Source of the DNA: Erysipelotrichaceae bacterium
GTDB lineage: Bacteria; Bacillota_I; Bacilli_A; RF39; UBA660
Length of the DNA stretch: 35,900 bases
Assembly (NCBI GenBank): GCA_022772985.1
Contig: JALEZJ010000029.1
Coordinates: 1 to 35,900 of the forward strand
Direction: 5' to 3'
Shown here: positions 8,968-18,296 of the stretch, piece after piece
Layout: every line of letters starts with the position of its first letter
Numbering within the stretch: position 1 is the stretch's first letter
Translations under genes and position numbers: made by a program
Notes under the pieces: generated by a model
Told to the model about the DNA's origin: nothing
The model's input: the letters and a program-made list of their open reading frames with translations, nothing else
Database searches by the model: none

Positions 8968-10095
8968 ATGAATAAAAAAGAAATTACAGTTACAAAGCCA
9001 TTTATGCCAACACTTTCTGAATATTTGGAATATGTAGAAAAAATTTGGAATAATAGTTGGGTTACTAATAAAGGTCCATTATTTAAAGAATTTCATTTGT
9101 TATTGCATGATTACTTAAAGGCAGATAATTTATGTTTAACTGTGAATGGACATTCTGCACTTGATATTGCAATTAAATCCTTAGGCTTGTCTGGTGAAGT
9201 AATTACTACTCCTTTTACTTTTGCTTCTACTACCCATGCTTTAACTATGAATCAAATTACACCTGTATTTTGTGATATTAAAGAGTCTGATTTAACAATA
9301 GATGAAAGTAAAATAGAAGAATTAATTACTGATAAAACTACAGCTATTATGCCTGTTCATGTTTATGGTCATAGTTGTAATACGGAAGAAATTGAAAGAA
9401 TTGCTAAAAAACATCATTTAAAGGTAATTTATGATGCTGCTCATTCTTTTGGAGTACAAAGAGATGGACAATCTATTGCTTTATGTGGTGATGTTTCTAT
9501 ATTTTCTTTTCATGCAACTAAGATTTTTCATACGATTGAAGGTGGCTGTGCTATTTATCGAGATAAAAATTTAGAACCACTTTTTAATGCCTTTAGAAAT
9601 TTTGGAATTTATTCTGAAGAAGAAATAAATTATATTGGTGGAAATGCTAAAATGAATGAATTTCAGGCAGCTATGGGAATTGTGAATTTAAAATATATGG
9701 ATGAAATTATTCAGAAACGAAAAAAATTAACTTTATATTATAGAAAGAAATTAAATTTAATTGAAGGAATTCAGTATTTTGTTCCTGAGAAGTTGAGTAC
9801 TTATAGTTATAATTATGCCTATTTTCCTATATTAGTTGATGAAAATAAATTAAAAATTAGTCGAGATGATTTATATGAAGAATTAAAAAAATTTAACGTT
9901 TACACTAGGAAATATTTTTATCCTTTGGTAACAGATTTTGGCTGCTATAAGGAACAATATAAGGATGTTTCTTTGCCAGTTGCTAAAAAAATTTCCCAAC
10001 AGATCCTATGTTTGCCATTATACTATGATCTTTCTTATGAAGATATTGATTATATTTATGAATCTATTTTAGAGATTAAGAAGGTGGTTGAGTAA
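8968..10095 (+). CDS. DegT/DnrJ/EryC1-family PLP-dependent sugar aminotransferase
   Basis: 'ITVTKPFMPTLSEYLEYVEKIWNNSWVTNKGP', 'VNGHSALDIAIKSL', 'YDAAHSFGV', PLP-lysine region 'FSFHATKIFHTIEGG'. Confidence 0.92.
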   Translation: MNKKEITVTKPFMPTLSEYLEYVEKIWNNSWVTNKGPLFKEFHLLLHDYLKADNLCLTVNGHSALDIAIKSLGLSGEVITTPFTFASTTHALTMNQITPVFCDIKESDLTIDESKIEELITDKTTAIMPVHVYGHSCNTEEIERIAKKHHLKVIYDAAHSFGVQRDGQSIALCGDVSIFSFHATKIFHTIEGGCAIYRDKNLEPLFNAFRNFGIYSEEEINYIGGNAKMNEFQAAMGIVNLKYMDEIIQKRKKLTLYYRKKLNLIEGIQYFVPEKLSTYSYNYAYFPILVDENKLKISRDDLYEELKKFNVYTRKYFYPLVTDFGCYKEQYKDVSLPVAKKISQQILCLPLYYDLSYEDIDYIYESILEIKKVVE

Positions 10096-10562
10096 TGACT
10101 TTTGAATATTGTCTAATGCAAGGGGATGATCATTTTGATGAACTGAAATTAAAGAATTTTATTTTGGACGTTAATTTAGATTTTCCTATTCCAATTACTG
10201 ATAAAATTTCAGTAGATGAGTTTTTAACAAAAATTAAGAAGGTTGGTAATGTTTACTGTGCTTATTATCAAAAAGAAATTGTAGGATGTGCCTTTTTTTA
10301 TGCAAATGATAAAGCAAAGAATATAGCTTTTTTGACTTTGATTGCAGTTTCTAAGAAATATCGAAATTGTGGTATTGGTGGTACTTTATTAGATTATATG
10401 ATAAATTATTGTGAAAAACTTAATTTTGATACTCTTCAATTGTATACACACGAATTGAATGTAGGGGCTAGAAGATTTTATTCTAAGAGAGGATTTTATG
10501 AAATTGTTTGTGATCGAGAAAATAATGCAAAATTAGAATTAAAGTTAGGAGAGAAAAAATGA
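10095..10562 (+). CDS. GNAT-family N-acetyltransferase
   Basis: 'LIAVSKKYRNCGIGGTLLDYMINYCEKLNFDTLQLYTHELNVGARRFYSKRGF' acetyl-CoA-binding pattern; overlaps the upstream stop. Confidence 0.85.
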   Translation: MTFEYCLMQGDDHFDELKLKNFILDVNLDFPIPITDKISVDEFLTKIKKVGNVYCAYYQKEIVGCAFFYANDKAKNIAFLTLIAVSKKYRNCGIGGTLLDYMINYCEKLNFDTLQLYTHELNVGARRFYSKRGFYEIVCDRENNAKLELKLGEKK

Positions 10563-11569
10563 ATATTTTAATTACTTCTGTTGGAAGAAGAAGTTATATG
10601 GTAAAATTTTTTAAGAATGCATTGAATGGAAAAGGATTGGTTCATGTATCGAATAGTAGTGACATTACTCCTGCTTTTCAAGTAGCTGATCGTTCAATAG
10701 TTACACCTTTGATATATGATGATAATTATATTCCTTTTTTATTGAAATATTGTAAAAAAAATCAAATTGATATTCTTATTTCTTTGTTTGATATTGATTT
10801 GTATGTTTTAGCTTCTCATAAAGAAGATTTTTCTAAAATAGAGACAAAAGTTATTGTTTCTGATCTTTCTTTTATTAAAACTTGTAATGATAAATGGTTG
10901 ACTTATCATTATTTAAAAGAAAATAACTTTAATGTTCCTGCTACTTATCTTGAACTAAAAGATGCAATTCAAGATATTCGTTCAGATGTGATTCATTATC
11001 CTGTTGTTGTAAAGCCAAGATGGGGAATGGGTTCTTTATCTATTTACATTGCTAATAATGAAGAAGAATTAAAAGTATTTTATAAAAAAATAAAGAATGA
11101 AATTCAAAATTCATATATTTGTTATGAATCTCAAAATGATTTAGAACATTCCGTCATGATTCAGGAATTTATAAGTGGTCAAGAATATGGGCTAGATATT
11201 ATTAATGATTTAGATGGGACTTATCAAAATACTATTGTTCGTAAGAAATATGCTATGAGGGCTGGAGAAACAGATTGTGCAGAAATTGTAGAAAATAAGT
11301 CTTTAAAGGATTTAGGAAAAAGGTTAGGAAATATTACAGGTCATATTGCTAATTTAGATGTAGATGTTCTTTGTGATGAAAATAACGTTTTTATTTTAGA
11401 AATGAATGCTAGGTTTGGTGGTGGATATCCTTTTAGTCATATTGCAGGAGTTGATTTACCTTTGGCTATTGTGAAATGGTGTCAAGGAGAAGAGATAGAT
11501 AAAAATATTTTATCAGCTAGAGAGAATACTTTAGGTCATAAAGATATAGCTATTATGAAATTAAAATAA
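10559..11569 (+). CDS. ATP-grasp family ligase (CarB/PylC-like)
   Basis: 'MNILITSVGRRSYMVKFFKNAL', 'PVVVKPRWGMGS', 'IQEFISGQEYGLDI', 'ILEMNARFGGGYPFSHIAGVDLP'. Confidence 0.87.
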   Translation: MNILITSVGRRSYMVKFFKNALNGKGLVHVSNSSDITPAFQVADRSIVTPLIYDDNYIPFLLKYCKKNQIDILISLFDIDLYVLASHKEDFSKIETKVIVSDLSFIKTCNDKWLTYHYLKENNFNVPATYLELKDAIQDIRSDVIHYPVVVKPRWGMGSLSIYIANNEEELKVFYKKIKNEIQNSYICYESQNDLEHSVMIQEFISGQEYGLDIINDLDGTYQNTIVRKKYAMRAGETDCAEIVENKSLKDLGKRLGNITGHIANLDVDVLCDENNVFILEMNARFGGGYPFSHIAGVDLPLAIVKWCQGEEIDKNILSARENTLGHKDIAIMKLK

Positions 11570-11592
11570 GATAATAGAAAGGAGTTAATTGT

Positions 11593-14253
11593 ATGAGAAA
11601 GAATATTTGTTTCTTTATTATTTTATTTTTTCTATTTTTATCAGGTAGTGTTTATGCAGAAGAATTATATGGCTGGCAGCAAATTGATGGAAATGTATAT
11701 TATTATGATGAGAATGGAAATTTTTTGACTGGAATTCAAGAAATTGATGGAGTAAAGTATTTATTTGGTAAAACTAGTGGTAAGTTATATTATGGTTTTA
11801 CTAGAACGCCTGATGGTAATTATTATTATACAAATGAACAAGGAATTATTCAGACAGGAATTCAAAATGTAGATGGACAAAACTATTTTTTTGATTTTAT
11901 TACTGGTTCTTTGTGCTTTAATCAGTTCGTGAGTGATTCGGATGGAAATGTATATTATTCTAGTGCCTCTGGAGTTTTATATTCTGGTGGATGGCTTGCT
12001 GTTCATGAAAATCAATATTATTTTGATATAGATGGAAAAATGTTTATTGGTTGGCATGAAATAGAGGGGGATACTTACTATTTTGGAAGTGATGGTGTTA
12101 AGTATACTTGGATTCAAGAAGTTGATGGGGAAAAGTATTTCTTTGGTAAAACCAGTGGTAAGTTATATTATGGATGGATACAGGCACCAGATGGTAATGC
12201 TTATTATACAAATGAGAAAGGGGTCTTACAGACAGGTGTTCAAGAGATTGCTGGAGTAAAATATTTACTTGGTGCAACAAGTGGAAAATTATATTATGGT
12301 TTTACACAGACACCTGATGGTAATTACTATTATACAGATGATCGTGGAATCATTCAGACAGGCTGGCTTATAGTAGAAGGTAAAGAACGTTATTTTGAAT
12401 TAGATGGAAAAATGGTCGTTGGTTGGAAGAAGATAGAAGAAAATACTTATTATTTTGGAAATGATGGAGTTAAGCATACTTGGATTCAAGAAGTTGATGG
12501 AGAAAAGTATTTCTTTGGTAAAACGAGTGGCAAGTTATATTATGGCTGGATTCAAGCACCTGACGGTAATATTTATTATACAAACGAACAAGGAATCTTA
12601 CAGACTGGTATTCAAGAAATTGCTGGCGTAAAATATTTACTTGGTGCAACAAGTGGAAAACTATATTATGGATTTACACAGACACCAGATGGTAATTATT
12701 ATTATACAGATGAGCATGGAATTATTCAGACAGGTTGGCTTATAGTGGAAGGAAAAGAACGTTATTTTGGACTGGATGGGAAAATGGCTATTGGTTGGAA
12801 TATGATAGAAGAAGATACCTATTATTTTGGAAGTGATGGAGTTAAGTATACTTGGATTCAAGAAGTTGATGGAGAAAACTATTTTTTTGGTAAAACGAGT
12901 GGCAAGTTATATTATGGCTGGATAAAAGCCCCAGATGGTAATACTTATTATACAAACGAACAAGGAATCTTACAGACTGGTATTCAAGAGATTGCTGGTA
13001 TAAAATATTTACTTGGTGCAACAAGTGGAAAACTATATTATGGATTAACTTCAGCCCCAGATGGATATGTATATTATACAAACAATCAAGGAGAAATTCA
13101 GTATGGTTGGCAAGTTATTCATAATAAAAAGCATTATTTTGATGAAGAAGGTCATATGTTTGTTGGTTTTCAACAAATAGGTGATGATAAGTACTATTTT
13201 AATATTGATGGAGTCATGTTAACTGGAATTCAAGAGATTGATGGAAAAAAATATTTACTTGGCGCAACAAGTGGCAAATTATATCATGGTTGGACAGAGA
13301 CACCTGATCACAATATGTATTATGCAGATGAAAATGGAGTGATTTTAACGGGGATTCAAGAAATTGATGGAAATAGATATTTATTTGGGGCGACAAGTGG
13401 AAAGTTATATTATGGATGGACTCCAGCCCCAGATGGATATACTTATTATACAAACGAGTGTGGCATTATTCAGACAGGAGTAGTTAATATAGATGGTAAT
13501 TTGTTTCTTTTTGACGATTATGGTAGACTTCAAAATGGCTGGCAGGTGATAAATGGGGAAACTTATTATTTTTATGCTGATGGAACAAAAGCAAAAGGGA
13601 TTTCTAAAATCGCGGGAATTAGATATGAATTTTCTAAAGATGGAGTTCTTCTTAATAGTAATGTCAAGCTAGTTTTAGATGTCTCTAAATGGCAAGGAGA
13701 TATTGATTGGGATTTATTATGGAATTCTGGTGAAATAGATGCTGTTATTTTAAGAATGGGTTTTGGTGATTCTGATGAGGATTCAAAATTTGCTGAATAT
13801 TTAAGTCATGTAAAAAGATTAGGAATTCCTTACGGAATTTATTGGTTTAGTTATGCTAAAACTGGTAGTGACGCCTTAAGAGAAGCAAATCTTACAATTT
13901 CGTTATATAAAAAATATGATTTATCACCATCTTTTAATGTATTTTATGATTTAGAAGATTGGTCTTATAGTAATGGAACAATAAATTCTTATGATTTAAC
14001 GAAAGAAGATTATGATAATATTTCATCAAGTTATATTGGACTTTTAAATTCTAATGGTATTGGTGCTAGTATTTATGCAAATAGTTATTTTTACAATAAT
14101 AGATTTCAAGAAAACACGAAGAAAAATGTTGAATGGATTGCAAATTATTCTTCTAATACAGTTCCTGGTAATTTTAGAGGATGGCAATATACAAGTAGTG
14201 GAAGTGTTTCTGGAGTTAATGGTAATGTAGATCTAAGTATATTTTATTGGTAA
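11593..14253 (+). CDS. Secreted GH25 lysozyme-like protein with long N-terminal cell-wall-binding (YYF/DG type) repeat array
   Basis: Signal peptide MRKNICFFIILFFLFLSGSVYAEE; repeats 'GWxxxDGxxYYTNxxGxxQTG'; C-terminal 'VLDVSKWQGDIDWDLL...VFYDLEDWS...GWQYTSSGSVSGVNGNVDLSIFYW'. Confidence 0.9.
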   Translation: MRKNICFFIILFFLFLSGSVYAEELYGWQQIDGNVYYYDENGNFLTGIQEIDGVKYLFGKTSGKLYYGFTRTPDGNYYYTNEQGIIQTGIQNVDGQNYFFDFITGSLCFNQFVSDSDGNVYYSSASGVLYSGGWLAVHENQYYFDIDGKMFIGWHEIEGDTYYFGSDGVKYTWIQEVDGEKYFFGKTSGKLYYGWIQAPDGNAYYTNEKGVLQTGVQEIAGVKYLLGATSGKLYYGFTQTPDGNYYYTDDRGIIQTGWLIVEGKERYFELDGKMVVGWKKIEENTYYFGNDGVKHTWIQEVDGEKYFFGKTSGKLYYGWIQAPDGNIYYTNEQGILQTGIQEIAGVKYLLGATSGKLYYGFTQTPDGNYYYTDEHGIIQTGWLIVEGKERYFGLDGKMAIGWNMIEEDTYYFGSDGVKYTWIQEVDGENYFFGKTSGKLYYGWIKAPDGNTYYTNEQGILQTGIQEIAGIKYLLGATSGKLYYGLTSAPDGYVYYTNNQGEIQYGWQVIHNKKHYFDEEGHMFVGFQQIGDDKYYFNIDGVMLTGIQEIDGKKYLLGATSGKLYHGWTETPDHNMYYADENGVILTGIQEIDGNRYLFGATSGKLYYGWTPAPDGYTYYTNECGIIQTGVVNIDGNLFLFDDYGRLQNGWQVINGETYYFYADGTKAKGISKIAGIRYEFSKDGVLLNSNVKLVLDVSKWQGDIDWDLLWNSGEIDAVILRMGFGDSDEDSKFAEYLSHVKRLGIPYGIYWFSYAKTGSDALREANLTISLYKKYDLSPSFNVFYDLEDWSYSNGTINSYDLTKEDYDNISSSYIGLLNSNGIGASIYANSYFYNNRFQENTKKNVEWIANYSSNTVPGNFRGWQYTSSGSVSGVNGNVDLSIFYW
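11690..13560 (+). repeat. Higher-order tandem repeat, 372-nt (124-aa) period, within the GH25 gene
   Basis: 'gttaagtatacttggattcaagaagttgatgg'-type segments recur at about 12097, 12469 and 12841, with diverged in-register copies near 11725 and 13213; antisense ORF ends also recur every 372 nt (12098, 12470, 12842, 13214). Confidence 0.9.
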
Positions 14254-14282
14254 TATTTATTTTAATATGAAAGGGTGTTATT

Positions 14283-15740
14283 ATGCCAAAAGTATCAGTT
14301 TTGTTATCTTCTTATAATCATGCTAATTATTTAAAAAAGAGTATTGATAGTATATTAAATCAAACTTATAGTGATTTTGAATTAATTATTGTTGATGATT
14401 GTTCTAGTGATAATAGTTGGAATGTTATAAAAAGTTATAAGGATAAGAGAATAAGGAAAATACGACATAAAACGAATAAGGGCTCTATTTTGACAAGAGA
14501 GTTAGTTGAGTCTTTTAATGGTGAATATTTTGCGGTTGCTCATTGTGATGATTATTGGGAAAAAACAAAATTAGAAAAGCAAGTTAAATTTTTAGAAAAA
14601 CATCTTGAAATAGCTGCTTGTTTTACTTATGTTAAATTAGTTGATGAAAATGATAATGAAATTGGTGATGAGGTCTATACAAATTTTAACGTAGAAAACA
14701 GGAGTCGTTTTGAGTGGCTAAATTATTTTTTCTATTATGGAAATTGTTTATGTCATCCTAGTATTTTGATTAGAAAGAGTGTACAACTAAAGTGTAATTT
14801 ATTCTCATATGCTTTAAAAAGTCTTCCCGATTTTTACAGATGGGTTAAATTATGTTTATATTATGATATTTATATTTATCCGGAAAAATTAACTAATTTT
14901 AGAATAAGAAGAGGTGGTTTAAATACTTCTGGTTATCGCTATGATAATATTGTAAGATGTACATTTGAAATCACAAAAATTTTGGAATTATATGAAAAAT
15001 TAGATGACGAAAGTTTTGTAAAGGTTTTTCCTCAATCTAAAATGTATCAAAAAGATAATTACTTTAGTTCCTCTTTTGCATTAGCAAGAATTTGTATTGA
15101 TGAAATTGGTAGTAAGCCATATATTGATTTTGGTTTACACCTTATATATCAATTATTTCAAGATGAAAAAAATAGAAAGAATATGATAGAAAAGTATAAT
15201 TACACTACTAAAAATTTTACTGATGAAACTGGCGGTTTAGATATTTTTAATAGCATTGATGATAATTTAATTCAATATTCTTCAATTTATTTTGCGAATG
15301 AAGGAGAGGACTATAGTGAAAAAAGGAAAATTTCTACGCAGACTTTGATTAGACAAAATGGTGATTTTGAAATTTTGTTTTCAGACTTAAATGAAAGTGT
15401 AGTTTGTTTTAGGATAGATCCAGATGATAGAATGTATCGTTGTTATTCAGATATTCGTATTTTTGTAAATGGTAATGGAGTTAAATTTTCTTCTAATTGT
15501 ACCTTTATAGATAATAATAAAATGTTTTTTTTACATAAAGACCCCATCTTTTTTGTTGAATTTACTGGAATTATTAATGATATCTATGTAACTGGGAAAA
15601 CTGAAATTGTTAGTACTGAGGATGTAATTCAATATCATGAGATTACTTTAAAAAAAGTGATAGAAGAAAATAAGTTTAGCTTCAAAGTAAGACGCAAGAT
15701 TAATTTTTACATAGATAAAATAAAGTTTTTTAAAGATTGA
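14283..15740 (+). CDS. GT2-family glycosyltransferase with C-terminal extension
   Basis: 'VSVLLSSYNHANYLKKSIDSILNQTYSDFELIIVDDCSSDNSW', 'AVAHCDDYWEKTKLEKQ'. Confidence 0.9.
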   Translation: MPKVSVLLSSYNHANYLKKSIDSILNQTYSDFELIIVDDCSSDNSWNVIKSYKDKRIRKIRHKTNKGSILTRELVESFNGEYFAVAHCDDYWEKTKLEKQVKFLEKHLEIAACFTYVKLVDENDNEIGDEVYTNFNVENRSRFEWLNYFFYYGNCLCHPSILIRKSVQLKCNLFSYALKSLPDFYRWVKLCLYYDIYIYPEKLTNFRIRRGGLNTSGYRYDNIVRCTFEITKILELYEKLDDESFVKVFPQSKMYQKDNYFSSSFALARICIDEIGSKPYIDFGLHLIYQLFQDEKNRKNMIEKYNYTTKNFTDETGGLDIFNSIDDNLIQYSSIYFANEGEDYSEKRKISTQTLIRQNGDFEILFSDLNESVVCFRIDPDDRMYRCYSDIRIFVNGNGVKFSSNCTFIDNNKMFFLHKDPIFFVEFTGIINDIYVTGKTEIVSTEDVIQYHEITLKKVIEENKFSFKVRRKINFYIDKIKFFKD

Positions 15741-15766
15741 TAAGCATTCTTTTAATGACTCTTTTC

Positions 15767-15796
15767 TTGACTGATATTGTTTTAGAATGATATAAT
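15767..15796 (+). promoter_or_regulatory. Strong sigma-A-type internal promoter TTGACT-N18-TATAAT with extended -10 (TGATATAAT)
   Basis: -35 at 15767-15772, TG at 15788-15789, -10 at 15791-15796; downstream RBS GAGGTG and TTG start at 15832. Confidence 0.8.
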
Positions 15797-15831
15797 TATG
15801 ATAAAGAAAACCATGAATGAGGTGAACAATT

Positions 15832-17109
15832 TTGATTAATTTTTTGAAAAAAATTTTTATAAATTCAGATAAAGAGAATATTGAATTAATTCGGAAAAGT
15901 AAATATTTTGATGAAAAATATTATTTATTAGAAAATCCTACATTAAAAGGAGATCCTTGTCGTCATTATTATTATTATGGTTGGAAAGAAGGAAAATCTC
16001 CAAGTTTTGAATTCTCTAATAATTTTTATTTGAAGAATTATAAAGATGTAGAAGATGCAGGAATGAATCCTTTACTTCATTATCTAAGATTTGGAAAAGC
16101 AGAAAATAGAGTAATTGAAAAAGATAATGGTTTGACTTTAAAAAAAGTATATGAAAAAGTTTACGGATGTGTCTATTTTTATAAAACTTATATTTATGAT
16201 ACGAATGAAAAAAGATTAAATTTATTTTTTGATTCTATTGATGATAGTATCTCCAACTTAATTGAGTTGTTAGATTATGTTACTAGTTTTTGTAATACAA
16301 AGCAATATAGTCTTAGAATTGTATATTTTCATGCTGATTTTGAATTGTTGAAGAAAGTTTTAGAAACGAATAATATTAAATTGCCTGAAAAAACGATCTT
16401 TCTCAATTTGAAAAGTTCTAATTATTTAGAAGTTGGATTAAATGAAAAATATATTTGTACTTCTTGGAAAACAGCTAGAGCACTTTTAAATACTGCAAGT
16501 ATTCATGCAACGATCTATTATTATTTACCAGAACATGTAGAAGTGCTATCCAAAGAAGAATATTATCAAATTTCTAATATTTGTACAAATGATCATGTTG
16601 TAGTGATGACTAAAGATCAAAAATTATTGAATAAAATTAAGAAGTGTCAATTGAAGTTTGAAATTGGAAAATTTAAATTACAATTAAGAGGTGCAAATCA
16701 ATTATATTGTGATTTTGATAAAATGTTTATTGTAGGAGTAGAATTATTGAATGCTGCCTTTTTAACAAATAATTTAAGATGGGATGCATGGAGAGTAAAT
16801 ATTTTAGAGAATAAATATAATTTTAAATTTCATTTTGATACAAATGTTGGGATTCGAAAAGTAAATTCTATTGAAGAAGATGCTGATTTTATTTTTTGTA
16901 TGTCCTATCATAAAAAAAATATTTCTTATGATAAACCATATTTGAATGCATGGGTAGAAGAAGAAAATATTAAAATTAAAAATTTTATTATAGTAACAGA
17001 GAAAAACTTTCAAATATTACTTAAAAATGAAGAATTTACACTTAGTAATATTGATAATGATTATCAAAAATTTCAAAAATGTATTTCTAAATTGAAGGAT
17101 GAGAGGTAG
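15832..17109 (+). CDS. WsaF-like glycosyltransferase-associated protein with N-terminal repeat region (YY-x-NP / PLLHYLRFG motifs); TTG start
   Basis: 'FDEKYYLLENPTLKGDPCRHYYYYGWKEGKSPSF...YLKNYKDVEDAGMNPLLHYLRFGKAENR', then 'KRLNLFFDSI' and 'ICTSWKTARALL' resembling rhamnosyltransferase WsaF N-domain motifs. Confidence 0.65.
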   Translation: MINFLKKIFINSDKENIELIRKSKYFDEKYYLLENPTLKGDPCRHYYYYGWKEGKSPSFEFSNNFYLKNYKDVEDAGMNPLLHYLRFGKAENRVIEKDNGLTLKKVYEKVYGCVYFYKTYIYDTNEKRLNLFFDSIDDSISNLIELLDYVTSFCNTKQYSLRIVYFHADFELLKKVLETNNIKLPEKTIFLNLKSSNYLEVGLNEKYICTSWKTARALLNTASIHATIYYYLPEHVEVLSKEEYYQISNICTNDHVVVMTKDQKLLNKIKKCQLKFEIGKFKLQLRGANQLYCDFDKMFIVGVELLNAAFLTNNLRWDAWRVNILENKYNFKFHFDTNVGIRKVNSIEEDADFIFCMSYHKKNISYDKPYLNAWVEEENIKIKNFIIVTEKNFQILLKNEEFTLSNIDNDYQKFQKCISKLKDER

Positions 17110-17114
17110 ATAAT

Positions 17115-18296
17115 ATGTATGCATTGAAATGTAAGAAAGAATTTGATATGCAATTAGAAATTCCAGAATTTTCTATTCGTTATAGTAATATTCTTCAAAG
17201 TAAAAAGAAAAATATTGTTTATATTAAAGATGTTTTTGATAATTCAACTTTTCGCTATCGAACTTATAATGTTATGGAAGCAATGGAAAGTAGTGATAAA
17301 TATTATGTTACATGTTTTTTAATCAGTGAATTGTATAGTATTTATAATATATTAGATAAAATTGATTTGGTAATATTGCAGAGAGCTAAATGGTCTTTTG
17401 AATTAGAAAGTTTTATTCGAGTATTAAGAGAATTAAATATTAAAATTATTTATGATATGGATGATTTGATTTATCATACAAAATATGTACCAAAGTATTT
17501 GAATAGTATTGGTGATTATCGTGAATTTGCAATGGATTCTTTTTTTGCACTATCTAAGCGTTATGAGATGATCACTAGTATTAGTGATGGATTTATTGTC
17601 ACAACCCAGTCTTTAAAAAGGCATATAGAATCCGACTTTAATAAGCCTGTTTGGATTCTTTCCAATTTCTTAAATTTAGAACAAGAAGAAGAGTCTAAAA
17701 AAATTGTTCAAATGAAAGAAAATATGGATAAAGATGATAAATTTGTAATAGGGTATTTTAGTGGTTCTAATTCTCATCAAAGGGATTTAGAAATTGTAGA
17801 ATCTGCCATTGTAAAGTTAATGGAAAAATATGATAATATTTATTTAAAAATTGTTGGTTTTATGAATTTGTCTGATCGTTTTCAAGAATGGAAAAAAAAA
17901 GGAAGAATTATTTTTGATAAATTTGTTCCTTATCAGGAATTACAATATAAAATTGGTAGTGTTGATGTAAATATTATTCCTCTTCAAAAACATGAATTTA
18001 ATGAATGTAAATCAGAACTTAAATATTTCGAGGCAAGTATTGTGGATACTATTTCTGTTGCTACTAACAATGAAGTTTACTCTGGAATTATAGAAGATGA
18101 TGTAGATGGATATTTAAGTGGTGAAATGGATTGGTATGAAAAGTTAGAATATATTTATTTGAATTATGATAAAATGGATAAAATTAGAAAGAATGCCAAG
18201 GAGAAATGTTATTGGAATTATGGTAATGAGAATATGAAGGAGAAAATTACAAATTTATATGATGAAATAATAGAAAGTATTGGTGAGGAATTATGA
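17115..18296 (+). CDS. GT4-like (GT-B) glycosyltransferase
   Basis: 'IIYDMDDLIYHT', 'VIGYFSGSNSHQRDLEIVESAIVKLMEKYDNIYLKIVG', C-terminal 'SELKYFEASIVDTISVAT'. Confidence 0.82.
   Translation: MYALKCKKEFDMQLEIPEFSIRYSNILQSKKKNIVYIKDVFDNSTFRYRTYNVMEAMESSDKYYVTCFLISELYSIYNILDKIDLVILQRAKWSFELESFIRVLRELNIKIIYDMDDLIYHTKYVPKYLNSIGDYREFAMDSFFALSKRYEMITSISDGFIVTTQSLKRHIESDFNKPVWILSNFLNLEQEEESKKIVQMKENMDKDDKFVIGYFSGSNSHQRDLEIVESAIVKLMEKYDNIYLKIVGFMNLSDRFQEWKKKGRIIFDKFVPYQELQYKIGSVDVNIIPLQKHEFNECKSELKYFEASIVDTISVATNNEVYSGIIEDDVDGYLSGEMDWYEKLEYIYLNYDKMDKIRKNAKEKCYWNYGNENMKEKITNLYDEIIESIGEEL

Noticed and set aside
12098-13453. Family of similar minus-strand ORFs (60-79 aa) spaced every 372 nt
   Set aside because: They resemble each other only because they are the reverse strand of the GH25 gene's tandem repeats; not independent genes.
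16804-17013. Antisense ORF (69 aa)
   Set aside because: Phe/Ile/Asn-rich shadow of the WsaF-like gene.
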